NCBI RefSeq assembly: GCF_002812205.1
Contig: NZ_NPEA01000006.1
Coordinates: 217,075 to 281,074 of the forward strand
Origin: Leptospira neocaledonica
GTDB taxonomy: Bacteria; Spirochaetota; Leptospiria; Leptospirales; Leptospiraceae
Length of the DNA: 64,000 nt
Direction of reading: 5' to 3'
The position numbers and the translations under genes were made by a program. The notes under the pieces were generated by a model. The model made no database searches and was not told the origin of the DNA. It saw only the letters and a program-made list of their open reading frames with translations. The stretch's first letter is position 1, and the number at the start of each line of letters is the position of its first letter. Below are positions 49,194 through 58,335 of the stretch, piece by piece.

Positions 49194-51065
49194 TTACTTG
49201 GAAATGAAATTTTGTATCCCGGAATGTTTCCAGAGAATCCTTTTGATCTCCAGAATAGTGGGCATATGATCTTGGACGGAATGATCCGAGTCTATCAGAA
49301 GTTCGGATTCGGCCCCATCCAAATGGGAGCTATCATAAGACACCACTGAATCGTTAATCCATTCCAGGTCCCTAAACTTGGAATTCCCTATGATAGAATG
49401 AAAAGGAACTTCTGGCTTTAATTCTCCAGTTACCTTCATAAACAGACTATTAGGAGAAAGTCCATCTACTCCGTAGGTTTCCGGAAGAATGGACTCTTCT
49501 TCAGAATCGGAGGTTAAAAACTTATATGCTTTTCCGATATTATCGAGAGCTCCTTTAGGAAGCACGAATAAGATCCTTGCGATAGATGCTAAAAATCCTT
49601 CCGCAAGATTAGATCCCCTATGAGGTGTGGCGATAAATACCGCTCTTTTCACAAAAGGTAAAGGTTTGAAATCGAATACTCGTTTAACTTCTTCTTTAGA
49701 TTCTGCGTTGAGAGAATCGAATTTTTCGGTAGAAACATTTGCGATTTTCATCCAATCTTCTTTTTTACTTCTGGCGACCATCAATTTGGTAAGAAGTCCA
49801 CCCATACTATGACCCACGATCATCATCTTATCGAAAGACGAATCTTCTCCCTTCGAATCATAAATTTTTCGTAAGTCTCTGAGCGTGTCTCTAAAATCAG
49901 CGGCAGAAATTGTGATCGGATTTCCAGTAGGATACCAATATACCCAGAACTGGTAGTGATCCTTGATCTTAGGATCTGCTAAAAGTTCATTGATCATCGG
50001 GAACCAAATAAAAGGAGAAGAAGCAAGCCCGTGTACAAAAACAACGGGGATTTTTCCTTTTTTATAAGGATAAACCATATAGAGACCTTTTCTTTCTAAA
50101 GCAACTTCTCCATCAAATTTTGCAAAAAATCCGTCCCTTTTCTCCGCACCAGACAACATGTACGCAAGAGGAGTGGTTGTATCACTTTCCATAGGCAAAT
50201 CCAAACCGGAAAACTGCACCCTGTCCCTATGCACAGGATCATATAGATGGATGACTGCCTTTAAAGTTAAATTACGATTTTCTAAATAAGACTCCTCTAA
50301 GGTCAAAAGAGCAGTTCCGGGATATGCTTGCCCTACCCCAGCTACGAATTCGTATTTTCTTCTTTCTTCTGTTTCTTTTTCCGGATGTTTTCGGATCAAG
50401 ATAAGAGGTGTACCTATCCCAAATTTACTGATTTGATTGGAGAATCCTTCGTTTTTATAATCGTAGGCGACTTCTACTTCCAAGAAATTTTTGGGAGTCC
50501 AAGCAGTTTCTACTTCTGCTCTAGTCATAGAGAGTGCGCCTCTAATAAGAGGAAGGCTAAGATCCGTTAAGTTAGCGAGTTTTCTATTCTTTTTGGCAAA
50601 CCGAACTAATTGCGCAAGAGATCTATTATATGTTTCTAATGCGAATCTAAACTCCATAGAGAATGGATCCGCTGCAGGAATGGCCTTTTTATCAAATAAG
50701 TATGTATAAGAATACACTAAGGAAGAAGCAAACATCCTTGCAAACATTGGATCGTCCAGATCCAGTTCGGATCCCGCTTGATAACATAGTTCTGCAAGAT
50801 AGTAGGCAAGCTCTCTTGTTTTTAATGCTACGAGCCTATTATCCAGATCATAGATGACTACTCTGGGAGTTTCTTGGTATCTTTTATATAGATCGTTACT
50901 TTTTAAAAATCTGGTTGTGATCAGACTTAAATTTTCGGAAGAGATTGCGTTTTCACGAACTGTACGAATCTGTTCGTATTTAGAATAGGAAATTGTGGAA
51001 TAAGTCGTTGTCCTGCACTGTATTAAGAAAGCAAAACTTAGAATGAAAAGCTTTCGTAAGAGCAT
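49194..51065 (-). CDS. Alpha/beta-hydrolase lipoprotein, lipase/esterase-like
   Basis: A 623-residue exported protein with the lipobox FLIQC (Cys17). The N-terminal half (to about 340) is unfamiliar and beta-rich. The C-terminal half is an alpha/beta hydrolase: oxyanion region VVFVHGLASSPF, nucleophile Ser in VGHSMGG, and a late His in DSDHSVQDH as the likely third triad member. It probably cleaves lipid or ester bonds outside the cytoplasm; the substrate is unknown. The ATG at 51065 lies six bases from a dispersed repeat and has no purine-rich ribosome site. It follows the pentapeptide/NifU-like genes on the same strand. Confidence 0.85.
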   Translation of the reverse strand: MLLRKLFILSFAFLIQCRTTTYSTISYSKYEQIRTVRENAISSENLSLITTRFLKSNDLYKRYQETPRVVIYDLDNRLVALKTRELAYYLAELCYQAGSELDLDDPMFARMFASSLVYSYTYLFDKKAIPAADPFSMEFRFALETYNRSLAQLVRFAKKNRKLANLTDLSLPLIRGALSMTRAEVETAWTPKNFLEVEVAYDYKNEGFSNQISKFGIGTPLILIRKHPEKETEERRKYEFVAGVGQAYPGTALLTLEESYLENRNLTLKAVIHLYDPVHRDRVQFSGLDLPMESDTTTPLAYMLSGAEKRDGFFAKFDGEVALERKGLYMVYPYKKGKIPVVFVHGLASSPFIWFPMINELLADPKIKDHYQFWVYWYPTGNPITISAADFRDTLRDLRKIYDSKGEDSSFDKMMIVGHSMGGLLTKLMVARSKKEDWMKIANVSTEKFDSLNAESKEEVKRVFDFKPLPFVKRAVFIATPHRGSNLAEGFLASIARILFVLPKGALDNIGKAYKFLTSDSEEESILPETYGVDGLSPNSLFMKVTGELKPEVPFHSIIGNSKFRDLEWINDSVVSYDSSHLDGAESELLIDSDHSVQDHMPTILEIKRILWKHSGIQNFISK

Positions 51066-51070
51066 TTGTT

Positions 51071-51097
51071 TTCACGCAGAGGCGCGGAGCCGCAGAG
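51071..51097. repeat. Dispersed repeat (CAGAGGCGCGGAG type) in a 32-base gap
   Basis: TTCACGCAGAGGCGCGGAG followed by CCGCAGAG fills almost the whole gap between two genes, where the ribosome site of the lipase-like gene would be expected. It resembles the outer arms of the composite repeats at 23.1 and 60.4 kb. Confidence 0.6.
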
Positions 51098-51289
51098 TTA
51101 TTCTATTGGAGCGAGGTCCGCGAGCGTGAGGTCTTCGATTGTGTGTGGATAACCTTCGCGATCGTTATAAAGAACGGAAACTTTGTCTCCGTTAATCTCC
51201 TGGATCTCCACTTGAGCGCCGGTGAGTACGATTACCCCTTTTAAAAGAAAACTTCTTTTGGTTAGTTTCGCTTTATCACCCGGCTTCAT
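51098..51289 (-). CDS. Small basic SH3-like protein, unknown
   Basis: A 63-residue protein of mostly beta strands (KLTKRSFLLKGVIVLTGAQ, VEIQEINGDKVSVLYND), possibly a small SH3-like barrel. GGAGAAAC precedes the ATG, and it overlaps the upstream NifU-like/pentapeptide gene by 14 bases, so the two are coupled. No family recognised. It may act with the upstream product. Confidence 0.65.
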   Translation of the reverse strand: MKPGDKAKLTKRSFLLKGVIVLTGAQVEIQEINGDKVSVLYNDREGYPHTIEDLTLADLAPIE

Positions 51290-52070
51290 GTTTCTCCATA
51301 TAGATATCTTTTCCTTCCTTCTTCATGGAAGAGAAAATATGTATTTGTTTTTGATCCACTCTGGTACCTATATCATAGACTGCGTCCGTAAAGTCCGCAC
51401 CTTCTATCTTGGCCCCTGCGAGTTTTGCCCAACGTAAATCCGCACCTTTAAAATTAGCGCCAGTCAAATCGGCCCCATTCAAAAAAGCTCCGCGAAGTCG
51501 AGCGCCTTCAAAATTGGCTCCTGCAAAATTACAATTGGTTAAGAATGCGTTGTTTAAATTTGCTCCGGAGAAATCCACTCCATGTAGATCTTCTTTTTCT
51601 AATATGATAGAAGATAGATCTTCACCTTTTAGGCTTCCGTTTTGGGAAAGAATTTCTTTTGCTTTTGCAGCGGTGATCCTTCTTTCTTTTGGGACTCCAG
51701 CTCCGGTCTCGTAATCATGAATTGCTTGTTGTAGTGCTGCTACTGCTGACTCAGGATAATTTTTTCTGCGTTCAGGAAACTCGAATTGTTTTTCAACATC
51801 TTCAGTGGTGACGTTCTTGAGTTCCTCGATGGTTTTTCCCTTAGCGATCTCTGTGGCCATTGCAAGTGCCACAATCCCGAACCCACAACCGGTCGTAGTA
51901 TAACTTGCGTCAGTGACTTTTCTATTCTCGTCTATTTTGAGATAAATACGATACCCGTCTCCACAACCTACATTCCTATAGTTGGAAACCACAGTGGCAT
52001 CTTCCATTTCTCTATAGTTTAACCTTTGGTCGTTGATCTCTTTGTATCGGTTGAAATCCATTACTGCCAT
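51276..52070 (-). CDS. NifU/IscU-like domain fused to pentapeptide repeats
   Basis: A 264-residue fusion. Residues 1-120 resemble the NifU/IscU iron-sulphur scaffold, with Cys36 in GCGDGYRIYLKID and Cys62 in TTTGCGFGI, but the third ligand Cys is replaced (RRKNYPESAVAAL, where HCS is usual). Residues about 150-235 are pentapeptide repeats of A(D/N)LxG type (VDFSGANL, ANFEGARLRG, ADLTGANFKG), forming a right-handed beta-helix. Such a fusion may bind iron or a cluster without acting as a normal scaffold. AAAGG lies eight bases before the ATG. No isc or suf genes are nearby, which argues against a housekeeping assembly role. Confidence 0.85.
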   Translation of the reverse strand: MAVMDFNRYKEINDQRLNYREMEDATVVSNYRNVGCGDGYRIYLKIDENRKVTDASYTTTGCGFGIVALAMATEIAKGKTIEELKNVTTEDVEKQFEFPERRKNYPESAVAALQQAIHDYETGAGVPKERRITAAKAKEILSQNGSLKGEDLSSIILEKEDLHGVDFSGANLNNAFLTNCNFAGANFEGARLRGAFLNGADLTGANFKGADLRWAKLAGAKIEGADFTDAVYDIGTRVDQKQIHIFSSMKKEGKDIYMEKHEAG

Positions 52071-52145
52071 GTTATTTGCCTTTCTTAGATTAGACTTTGT
52101 TGATAGAGCAGGAAAGCACTTTTAAGAGAGAAGATTTCTTTTTTA

Positions 52146-52254
52146 GATGCGTCAGGGATCCGGAGAGTGCGTCAGCAGTCGCGAAGCGACCGGAGCGCAA
52201 GCGCAGCTCGGAGGAGCCCGACCTTCGCTGCAAGCGAAGGGGACGCCCCGAGCC
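52146..52254. repeat. GC-rich structured repeat element
   Basis: About 109 bases of high G+C in an AT-richer gap. It holds TGCGTCAG twice (52148 and 52168), a hairpin GTCGC-GAA-GCGAC (52178-52190), GCGC-AA-GCGC, and a perfect CCTTCGCT-TGC-AGCGAAGG-type stem (52222-52240) inside a CTCGG...CCGAG pair (52207-52252). It looks like a REP-style intergenic repeat, located after rpmE and before the NifU-like gene. Confidence 0.65.
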
Positions 52255-52255
52255 T

Positions 52256-52276
52256 AAAAATCTCTTAGGAGATTTT
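52256..52276 (-). terminator. Terminator overlapping the rpmE stop codon
   Basis: On the minus strand AAAATCTC-CTAA-GAGATTTTT forms an 8-base stem whose loop contains the rpmE stop TAA. The stem is AT-rich, so its strength is uncertain; the GC-rich element beyond it may help. Confidence 0.55.
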
Positions 52277-52465
52277 GTATTTTTTCTTGAACTTGTCCAC
52301 ACGACCGGTTGTATCCAGAATTTTGGATTTTCCGGTGAAGTATGGGTGGCAGTTGGAGCAAATTTCTACGTGGATGTCTCCTACAGTAGTACGAGTCTCG
52401 TATACAGCCCCACAAGCGCAGCGAATTTTGGCGTCTGCGTATTTAGGATGGATGTCTGTTTTCAT
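52265..52465 (-). CDS. rpmE: 50S ribosomal protein L31
   Basis: A 66-residue ribosomal protein of the zinc-binding (C+) type: cysteines in [10 protein letters not shown] and [12 protein letters not shown] supply the metal site. It binds the central region between ribosomal subunits. GGGGACAAC precedes the ATG. It follows rho by 20 bases; rho-rpmE is a widespread gene pair, so co-transcription is expected. A terminator-like hairpin sits on its stop codon. Confidence 0.97.
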   Translation of the reverse strand: MKTDIHPKYADAKIRCACGAVYETRTTVGDIHVEICSNCHPYFTGKSKILDTTGRVDKFKKKYKIS

Positions 52466-52485
52466 GTTGTCCCCTTTTCCAAAGC

Positions 52486-53913
52486 CTATTGGGCGTTCAT
52501 GCTACCCAAGAAAGCCTCGTTAGTCTTAGACTGTCTCATCTTCTCGAGTAATAATTCCATGCTTTCTGTGATGCTCATGGGAGAAAGCACTTTTCGGAGC
52601 ACAAAGACCTTCTGGAGGGTTTCCTTAGGTAACAGTAGCTCTTCCTTCCTGGTTCCGGACTTGTTGATATCGATCGCAGGGAAAATCCTCTTGTCGGAGA
52701 GTTTCCGATCCAGATGAATCTCCATATTACCTGTTCCCTTGAACTCCTCGAAAATCACCTCATCCATTTTGGATCCGGTATCCACGAGAGCGGTAGCGAT
52801 AATCGTTAAAGATCCGCCTTCTTCGATATTTCGAGCGGCTCCGAAGAATCTTTTCGGTTTGTGAAGTGCGTTAGAGTCCACACCACCGGAGAGTATTTTT
52901 CCGGAGGTCGGGATGACCTGGTTATAAGCGCGGGCCAAACGAGTAATGGAGTCGAGTAGAATGACCACGTCCCTTCCGTGTTCCACGAGCCTTTTTGCCT
53001 TTTCGATCACCATTTCTGCAACTTGTACGTGGCGGGTAGCCGGTTCGTCGAATGTAGAGCTTACGACCTCGCCTCTTACGTTACGAGCCATGTCAGTTAC
53101 TTCTTCCGGACGCTCGTCTATCAGTAGTACGATTAGAGTCACTTCAGGGTGATTACTGGTGATCGCGTTTGCCACGTTCTGCATCAGGATTGTTTTTCCT
53201 GTTCTAGGTGGCGCTACGATGAGCGCTCTTTGTCCTTTTCCGATCGGACACATTAGATCTACGATCCTTGTATCTAATTGAGAAGGATCATGTTCCATTC
53301 TCAATCTTTCGTTAGGATATAGAGGAGTTAAGTTGTCGAATAACGCACGTTTGCTTGCGACGTCCGGTGTGTATCCATTTACGGTTTCCACACGTAGCAT
53401 TGCGAAAAATCTTTCGGATTCTTTAGGAGGTCGGATCTGACCTTCTACAGTATCTCCTGTTCGAAGTCCGAATAATTTGATCTGAGAAGGAGATACATAA
53501 ATATCATCCGGTCCCGGAACGTAATTATAATCAGGAGATCTTAGGAATCCATATCCGTCAGGTAATCTTTCCATTACCCCTGCAGCATGGACCTGGCCTT
53601 CTCTCTCGGCTTGGGCTTGTAGGATGGCGAATATTAAGTTTTGCTTTTTTAATCCGCCTGTATTCTCTACGCCAAGATTTTTAGCGACCTCGATCAATTC
53701 TGCAATCGATGTTTTTTTAAGCGCTACTAGATCAATAGGAGCAGGCGTAGGTCCCTCGTAGGAACCACGACGTCTTTTTCGGGAACGAATCTCCGCCGTT
53801 TCCGGATCATCTTCCGGTAAATTCGGTTCTTCTTCGTTATTATCGTTTTGTGCGTCGTTATTGTTGTTTTGATAGTTGTTTCTGGGCTTGGAGTCTCGTC
53901 TTGGGTTAGCCAT
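52486..53913 (-). CDS. rho: Transcription termination factor Rho
   Basis: A 475-residue hexameric RNA helicase that ends transcription. An extra N-terminal tail, Asn-rich then acidic and basic ([19 protein letters not shown], then RSRKRRRGS), precedes the Rho N-terminal domain and the RNA-binding cold-shock-like domain (about 105-175, with [20 protein letters not shown]). The ATPase core has Walker A PPRTGKT (near 235) and Walker [16 protein letters not shown]. The low-complexity tail is common in Rho proteins of other phyla and may alter RNA binding. No autoregulatory leader is evident upstream. Confidence 0.97.
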   Translation of the reverse strand: MANPRRDSKPRNNYQNNNNDAQNDNNEEEPNLPEDDPETAEIRSRKRRRGSYEGPTPAPIDLVALKKTSIAELIEVAKNLGVENTGGLKKQNLIFAILQAQAEREGQVHAAGVMERLPDGYGFLRSPDYNYVPGPDDIYVSPSQIKLFGLRTGDTVEGQIRPPKESERFFAMLRVETVNGYTPDVASKRALFDNLTPLYPNERLRMEHDPSQLDTRIVDLMCPIGKGQRALIVAPPRTGKTILMQNVANAITSNHPEVTLIVLLIDERPEEVTDMARNVRGEVVSSTFDEPATRHVQVAEMVIEKAKRLVEHGRDVVILLDSITRLARAYNQVIPTSGKILSGGVDSNALHKPKRFFGAARNIEEGGSLTIIATALVDTGSKMDEVIFEEFKGTGNMEIHLDRKLSDKRIFPAIDINKSGTRKEELLLPKETLQKVFVLRKVLSPMSITESMELLLEKMRQSKTNEAFLGSMNAQ

Positions 53914-54122
53914 GGAATACCGTTATTGGATTTGGAAGGATGACCTTCCTGTATTCATTTTTATTCGATTAAGAGCGGGTTTTGAAGGGTCCGGGTAGTC
54001 GGTTCTTTATTTTAAGCGACCGGGGAATCCCTTATTTTTTCAAACGAGCGTCTGCTCGGAAGAGAGGAAAGGGTCGGCTCTTAATGTGGACTATTTCCAG
54101 ATTACAGGCTCTGTCAAGGATT

Positions 54123-55244
54123 TTATTTTTGCTTTGTCCTTTTTTTAGACGTGGATTTTTTCTTAGAACTTACCTGCTTTTTTTTAGAAGAGGGTTTTGG
54201 CTTGGTTTCCACAGCAGCCGGTTTGTTTGTTTGTGGAACCGTCTTCTTAGGAGAACTCTGTTTGCCCGTTTTCTTTCTAGGAATTGGCTGGTCCTTATTC
54301 AATTTAAACTTACTGGTTAGATCCAAAAACTTAATTCTATTCTGTAATGTGGTTCTTGGCACTCCCAGATCCAAGGCTGCATGGGAAACATTCTCTTGGT
54401 TTCTCTTAAGAGTATGATAAATATAACTCCCTTCCACTTCTTTTAATACAGTTTCGAGCGGAAGTTTCTGGTTGAATGCTTCCGTAACGGAAGGAAATTC
54501 CATCCCTTCCCCATCTTGGCTATTTAGCTTTGCAGAAGCCGGAGCGAAATGATACAGATAACCTAAAGGTTTTCCTTTTTGTTTTAGGATGGATACTCTT
54601 ACGATTGATTCCAGATCGGGAAGATATGTCTGAACGGAAAGTCTTCCTTCTTCCAATCTGAGTTCATGGTTTCTAAGATAATTTCCGAGTAGGTCTTTGG
54701 ACATTTCTTTTAGCAGCTTTTCCGCCTGAAGAATGCTGTCTCTAAACCACTTTTTGACCAATATCTCTTTTTCAAATGTCTCGTTATAAAATACGGTATG
54801 ACCATCCAAGTCTGTGGCAAGTAATCCGTCCGGAAAGTTCTGGAGAAGTACTTCCATAAACCATTGGCTTTGTTTTGTTTTCTCTTCTTCCGTTTTTTGC
54901 GGCGTGGTCCTTGGCTTTTCCGTCTCCTTGGCCATCCAAGAAGATCTGCTAAGTTCAGCGAGAAATCTAGGTTTGTCCCAATCTTCTACCCTTTCACCTA
55001 AAGGACCTAAAACAGGTATGGTTCTTTGTTTTTGGAAAAATGCTAGAACGGCTTCCGGAATTTCTCGGACCAAGAACTCCTCTGGGATCCGTTCAAATTC
55101 CCTTTCTGCGACACTTAAGTCGGCGAGTTCCATCAGAACTCTTTCTTTGGGGAGTAATCCGAGCAAACCTGTTCCTTCTTCCCAAACAGGTAAATGACTG
55201 GCAGGGCTATAGAGAAAAAATTTATATAAAACTTCGATTCTCAT
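54123..55244 (-). CDS. PAS-Fis regulator with Lys-rich tail
   Basis: A 373-residue protein. Residues 1-105 are unassigned (CBS-like at best, with PVWEEGTGLLGLL and IPVLGPLGE). A PAS-like sensor follows (about 128-240, with FPDGLLATDLDGHTVFYNET). Then comes a Fis-type helix-turn-helix as at the C-terminus of NtrC proteins (about 265-308, EGSYIYHTLKRNQENVSHAA and LGVPRTTLQNRI). The tail (about 320-373) is a Lys/Ser/Thr/Pro-rich histone-like stretch. No AAA+ domain is present, so it cannot itself drive sigma-54 promoter melting. It probably binds DNA tightly through both the HTH and the tail. Confidence 0.75.
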   Translation of the reverse strand: MRIEVLYKFFLYSPASHLPVWEEGTGLLGLLPKERVLMELADLSVAEREFERIPEEFLVREIPEAVLAFFQKQRTIPVLGPLGERVEDWDKPRFLAELSRSSWMAKETEKPRTTPQKTEEEKTKQSQWFMEVLLQNFPDGLLATDLDGHTVFYNETFEKEILVKKWFRDSILQAEKLLKEMSKDLLGNYLRNHELRLEEGRLSVQTYLPDLESIVRVSILKQKGKPLGYLYHFAPASAKLNSQDGEGMEFPSVTEAFNQKLPLETVLKEVEGSYIYHTLKRNQENVSHAALDLGVPRTTLQNRIKFLDLTSKFKLNKDQPIPRKKTGKQSSPKKTVPQTNKPAAVETKPKPSSKKKQVSSKKKSTSKKRTKQK

Positions 55245-55288
55245 TGGAAGAAGGAGGACATTTTCCTCCGGAATGACTTCTTTTGAAG

Positions 55289-55328
55289 CCTAAGCGAGAA
55301 AATTCCTCTACTTTTTTTCGCGCTTAGG
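55289..55328 (-). terminator. Inverted repeat after the gene at 55352
   Basis: CCTAAGCG and CGCTTAGG form an 8-base stem with a 24-base loop that includes a T-run. It lies just past the stop at 55352, in the gap to the PAS-Fis gene. It could end the upstream transcript, but the tail is not a clean U-run. Confidence 0.4.
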
Positions 55329-55351
55329 ATAGTTTTTTTACTTTGAAGCTA

Positions 55352-56008
55352 TTACTTAACGAGGCGATCTGCGGCTTTTTTGTATTCTTCCGGATAAGGA
55401 AGTTTAGATACTTTCAAGCTGGAAAGAGAGTATTTTAAGGATCTTTTATATAGTACTAGTGCGTAAAGATGGTTTCCGTCCCGACGGAATTTATTCCCGG
55501 AAAGCCATTCTTCTCTTGCCATTCTGAAATAATCGTTAGCTCTTTCTTCTTCTTTGGCGGTAAGTGGATGACGATCTTCGGATTCCATTTTTAAAAAACG
55601 GGATTCTTTGGCCACATGTTGGAGTAGTTTATCCGAAGAAGTTTCCGCAAATTCAGACCAACGTTTCATGGATTCGGGAAGTGTTCTTTCGAGTAACGTT
55701 AGGCTGTCCGATTTTTCCTGGACACTTCCGACTTTGGAAGCGGAGTTTAAGTCTGCAGAATAATTTTCGATTTTCTGGAGGTCTTTTTTAAGTTCTGAGG
55801 ATTCGAAGGAACTTCCGATCTCCCTCAGTATTCGTACTTTGGAATCTACTGATTTTTTTCTTTCTCTAAATCCTTGTGTGGACTGAGAAGAATAGATTCT
55901 TCCGGCAAGAATTGTAACCGCAATTATGGAAAAAACTACAAACCATTTCCAAAATCCCCTTCCCTTTACTCTAAGGGAAATGATTTCGGCTGGTGTAGGA
56001 AGATCCAT
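55352..56008 (-). CDS. Unknown protein with one membrane helix
   Basis: A 218-residue protein: a short cytoplasmic N-terminus, one membrane helix (FWKWFVVFSIIAVTILAGRIY, near 18-38, first residues FWKWFV), then a long charged helical part with coiled-coil character and a final TPR-like stretch (LYALVLYKRSLKYSLSSLK). No family was recognised. Its ATG overlaps the stop of the upstream gene (TAATG), so the pair is coupled. The bulk of the protein should lie in the periplasm. Confidence 0.7.
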   Translation of the reverse strand: MDLPTPAEIISLRVKGRGFWKWFVVFSIIAVTILAGRIYSSQSTQGFRERKKSVDSKVRILREIGSSFESSELKKDLQKIENYSADLNSASKVGSVQEKSDSLTLLERTLPESMKRWSEFAETSSDKLLQHVAKESRFLKMESEDRHPLTAKEEERANDYFRMAREEWLSGNKFRRDGNHLYALVLYKRSLKYSLSSLKVSKLPYPEEYKKAADRLVK

Positions 56009-57027
56009 TAGTTGGCTCCCCCTTGTGCAGGAACAGGAGGTAACGCTTCTTTTTTATTGATATCGTCTACGCGGATTTCTTCATTACTTTTTTCTAAAAA
56101 GGAAACCCTAGCGTTCGTGATAAAGCTGTAATTATCATCGTGAACTTCTAATATATCCACCGGATTGTCTTTTCCTTCTCCGGGAGGTGCAATCTTTTGG
56201 CTAAGTAGTTCGTTATCTATATAATCGATTAGAGTATTTCGGATCCTATCGTAATCGGAAATATTTTCCTTCTCTGCAATATTTCTGACTTCGTCCAGAT
56301 TCACAAATTGGAATTCGCGCTTATCGTCATTAGGAGTTTTAGCGGCGATCATTGCGAGAAGTGCAAATCTTCTGGCCCTTCTTGCGACCTTGATACCTTC
56401 TCCGAAAAGTACAAGCTTCACTCTATATTGGTAAGGAGAGGAATTATAGGCAGTTGTAAAATTGTCCTCTGAAGATTTGAGATCCCTGAATCCAAGTTTC
56501 AACAAATGTTGTGCGATTTTATCGTTGGAACGAATGATCATCGGAGAAGCGGCTTCTAATAGAATACGAGCGGTTTTTATATAATTTTCGTGAACTACCT
56601 GAAAGATATCCTTCATCTCCCCTTGGGCAGATTTCAGGTTTTTATAGGACAAACTATAATTACTTTGGAAATACCACATATTTCCGTTAAAGTCCGCTTG
56701 GTTTGCTTTCTTGAATGATCTATAATTATCCAGAGTATTCAATTTTTTGAAAAGTTCGGTCTGTCCGCTCGCGGTGGTTTGTTGTCCGGACTGAGCATTC
56801 TCGGCTGCTGTTGCCACCCCTGCTTGAGATTTTGGCCCTGCACCTTCTTCCAAAGGTGGTGCAAGATTACTCACACAAATATTGATGAACTTTATATTTA
56901 TCTTATTTTCATCTATCAGGATCGCGAGATTCGTCTGGTCGGGAGACACGGCATAAGTACTATCCGTGAAAAAAATCGGCGCCGTAGCGAATATCAAAAG
57001 AAGAATGCGTGTATATTTCGAACCCAT
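56008..57027 (-). CDS. Exported protein of unknown function
   Basis: A 339-residue protein with a signal peptide (cleavage expected near STYAVS). A Gly/Ala/Gln-rich linker (about 70-90) is followed by a helical domain (about 95-300, with FRSFKKANQADFN-like and ARRARRFALLAMIAAK segments). The Pro-rich end is PPVPAQGGAN. No family was recognised. GGGAAAG precedes the ATG. It is coupled to the membrane-helix protein downstream; the two probably act together in the periplasm. Confidence 0.7.
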   Translation of the reverse strand: MGSKYTRILLLIFATAPIFFTDSTYAVSPDQTNLAILIDENKINIKFINICVSNLAPPLEEGAGPKSQAGVATAAENAQSGQQTTASGQTELFKKLNTLDNYRSFKKANQADFNGNMWYFQSNYSLSYKNLKSAQGEMKDIFQVVHENYIKTARILLEAASPMIIRSNDKIAQHLLKLGFRDLKSSEDNFTTAYNSSPYQYRVKLVLFGEGIKVARRARRFALLAMIAAKTPNDDKREFQFVNLDEVRNIAEKENISDYDRIRNTLIDYIDNELLSQKIAPPGEGKDNPVDILEVHDDNYSFITNARVSFLEKSNEEIRVDDINKKEALPPVPAQGGAN

Positions 57028-57087
57028 AGCTTTCCCTACTAGTAGTCTATCGGCAGGGTTTCAAAATGTATATTCTCTTTTTTTTGA

Positions 57088-57114
57088 GGAAAAGACGCCC
57101 TGAATTACAGGGCG
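57088..57114 (-). terminator. Intrinsic terminator containing the dapL stop codon
   Basis: On the minus strand CGCCCTG-TAATT-CAGGGCG is followed by TCTTTTCC. The stem is a perfect 7 base pairs, and the TAA stop of dapL lies in the loop. It ends the pyrB-DUF2203-dapL transcript. Confidence 0.8.
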
Positions 57115-58331
57115 CTGATGCGGCGGATTGCTTCGATCACATCGTCTTTTTTGCCGAAAGCGGAAAGTCTGAAGTAACCTTCTCCAGCTGGTCCGAAACC
57201 TGAACCAGGAGTTCCTACCACCTGGGCTTTATCCAATAATTGGTCGAAGAAATCCCAAGAACTAAGATTATTCGGGGTTTTAAGCCAGATATACGGCGCG
57301 TTTACCCCACCGAATACATCGAATCCGGCCTTGATCAATCCTTCTCGGATCAATTTGGCGTTGGCCATATAAGTGTCAATGCTCGCGCGGATCTCTTTTT
57401 TACCTTGAGGAGAATAGATTGCCTCGGCTGCTTTTTGGGTCACATAAGAAACACCATTAAACTTGGTGGTATGTCTTCTGCTCCAAAGTTGCCCGATGGA
57501 AACCTCTTGGCCGTCTTTTGTTTTTCCCTTTAATTCTTTAGGGATCACTATATAAGCACAACGAAGTCCAGTAAATCCTGCGGTTTTGGAGAAGGAGCGG
57601 AATTCTATCGCGACTTCTCTTGCTCCTTCTATCTCGTAAATGGATCTTGGAACTCCAGGTTCCGAGATAAATGCCTCGTAAGCGGAATCATATAGAATGA
57701 TACTATTATTTTTTTTAGCATATTCTACCCAAGCCTTGAGGGATTCTTTAGAAGCAACAGTCCCGGTTGGATTATTAGGAAAACATAAATAGATTAGGTC
57801 TGGTCTTTCTTTAGGGAAATCGGGTTGGAATCCATTCTCTTTTGTAGAAGGCATATAGATAAGGTTGGCATATCTTCCATCAGGTCCCGCTTCTCCTGTT
57901 CTGCCTGCCATCACGTTAGTGTCTACATAGACTGGATATACAGGATCTCCGATCGCGATCTTTGCATCTTGGGAGAATATTTCTTGGATATTTCCGCAGT
58001 CACATTTGGATCCGTCGGATACGAAAATTTCACTTTCGTCCAGTTTTACGCCGAGAGGAGCATAATCATTATCTGCGATCGCTTTAAGTAGGAACGAATA
58101 CCCTTGTTCAGGTCCGTATCCGTGGAATCCTTCCGGGGTTCCCATTTCTTTAGAGGAAGAAACAAGTGCATCCACAACGGACGGAGCCAAAGGAAGAGTA
58201 ACGTCTCCGATCCCGAGTCGGATGATCTTGGAGTTAGGATGTTTTTCAGAATAAACTTTTACTCTTCTTGCGATCTCCGGGAAAAGATATCCCGCTTTTA
58301 ATTTCAGATAATTTTCGTTTATATTCGCCAT
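57105..58331 (-). CDS. dapL: LL-diaminopimelate aminotransferase
   Basis: A 408-residue PLP enzyme that converts tetrahydrodipicolinate directly to LL-diaminopimelate, giving lysine and the wall diamino acid in one step instead of the succinylase or acetylase routes. The PLP lysine lies in [15 protein letters not shown] (near residue 248). Other fold-type I aminotransferase marks are [12 protein letters not shown] and [11 protein letters not shown]. DapL is the known route in Leptospira, Chlamydia and plants. It lies four bases after the DUF2203 gene, which lies ten bases after pyrB. Confidence 0.96.
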   Translation of the reverse strand: MANINENYLKLKAGYLFPEIARRVKVYSEKHPNSKIIRLGIGDVTLPLAPSVVDALVSSSKEMGTPEGFHGYGPEQGYSFLLKAIADNDYAPLGVKLDESEIFVSDGSKCDCGNIQEIFSQDAKIAIGDPVYPVYVDTNVMAGRTGEAGPDGRYANLIYMPSTKENGFQPDFPKERPDLIYLCFPNNPTGTVASKESLKAWVEYAKKNNSIILYDSAYEAFISEPGVPRSIYEIEGAREVAIEFRSFSKTAGFTGLRCAYIVIPKELKGKTKDGQEVSIGQLWSRRHTTKFNGVSYVTQKAAEAIYSPQGKKEIRASIDTYMANAKLIREGLIKAGFDVFGGVNAPYIWLKTPNNLSSWDFFDQLLDKAQVVGTPGSGFGPAGEGYFRLSAFGKKDDVIEAIRRISAL

Positions 58332-58335
58332 TGAA

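Noticed and set aside
52097..52717. 206-codon plus-strand frame
   Set aside because: It is antisense to rpmE and rho and partly made by the GC-rich repeat; no family features.
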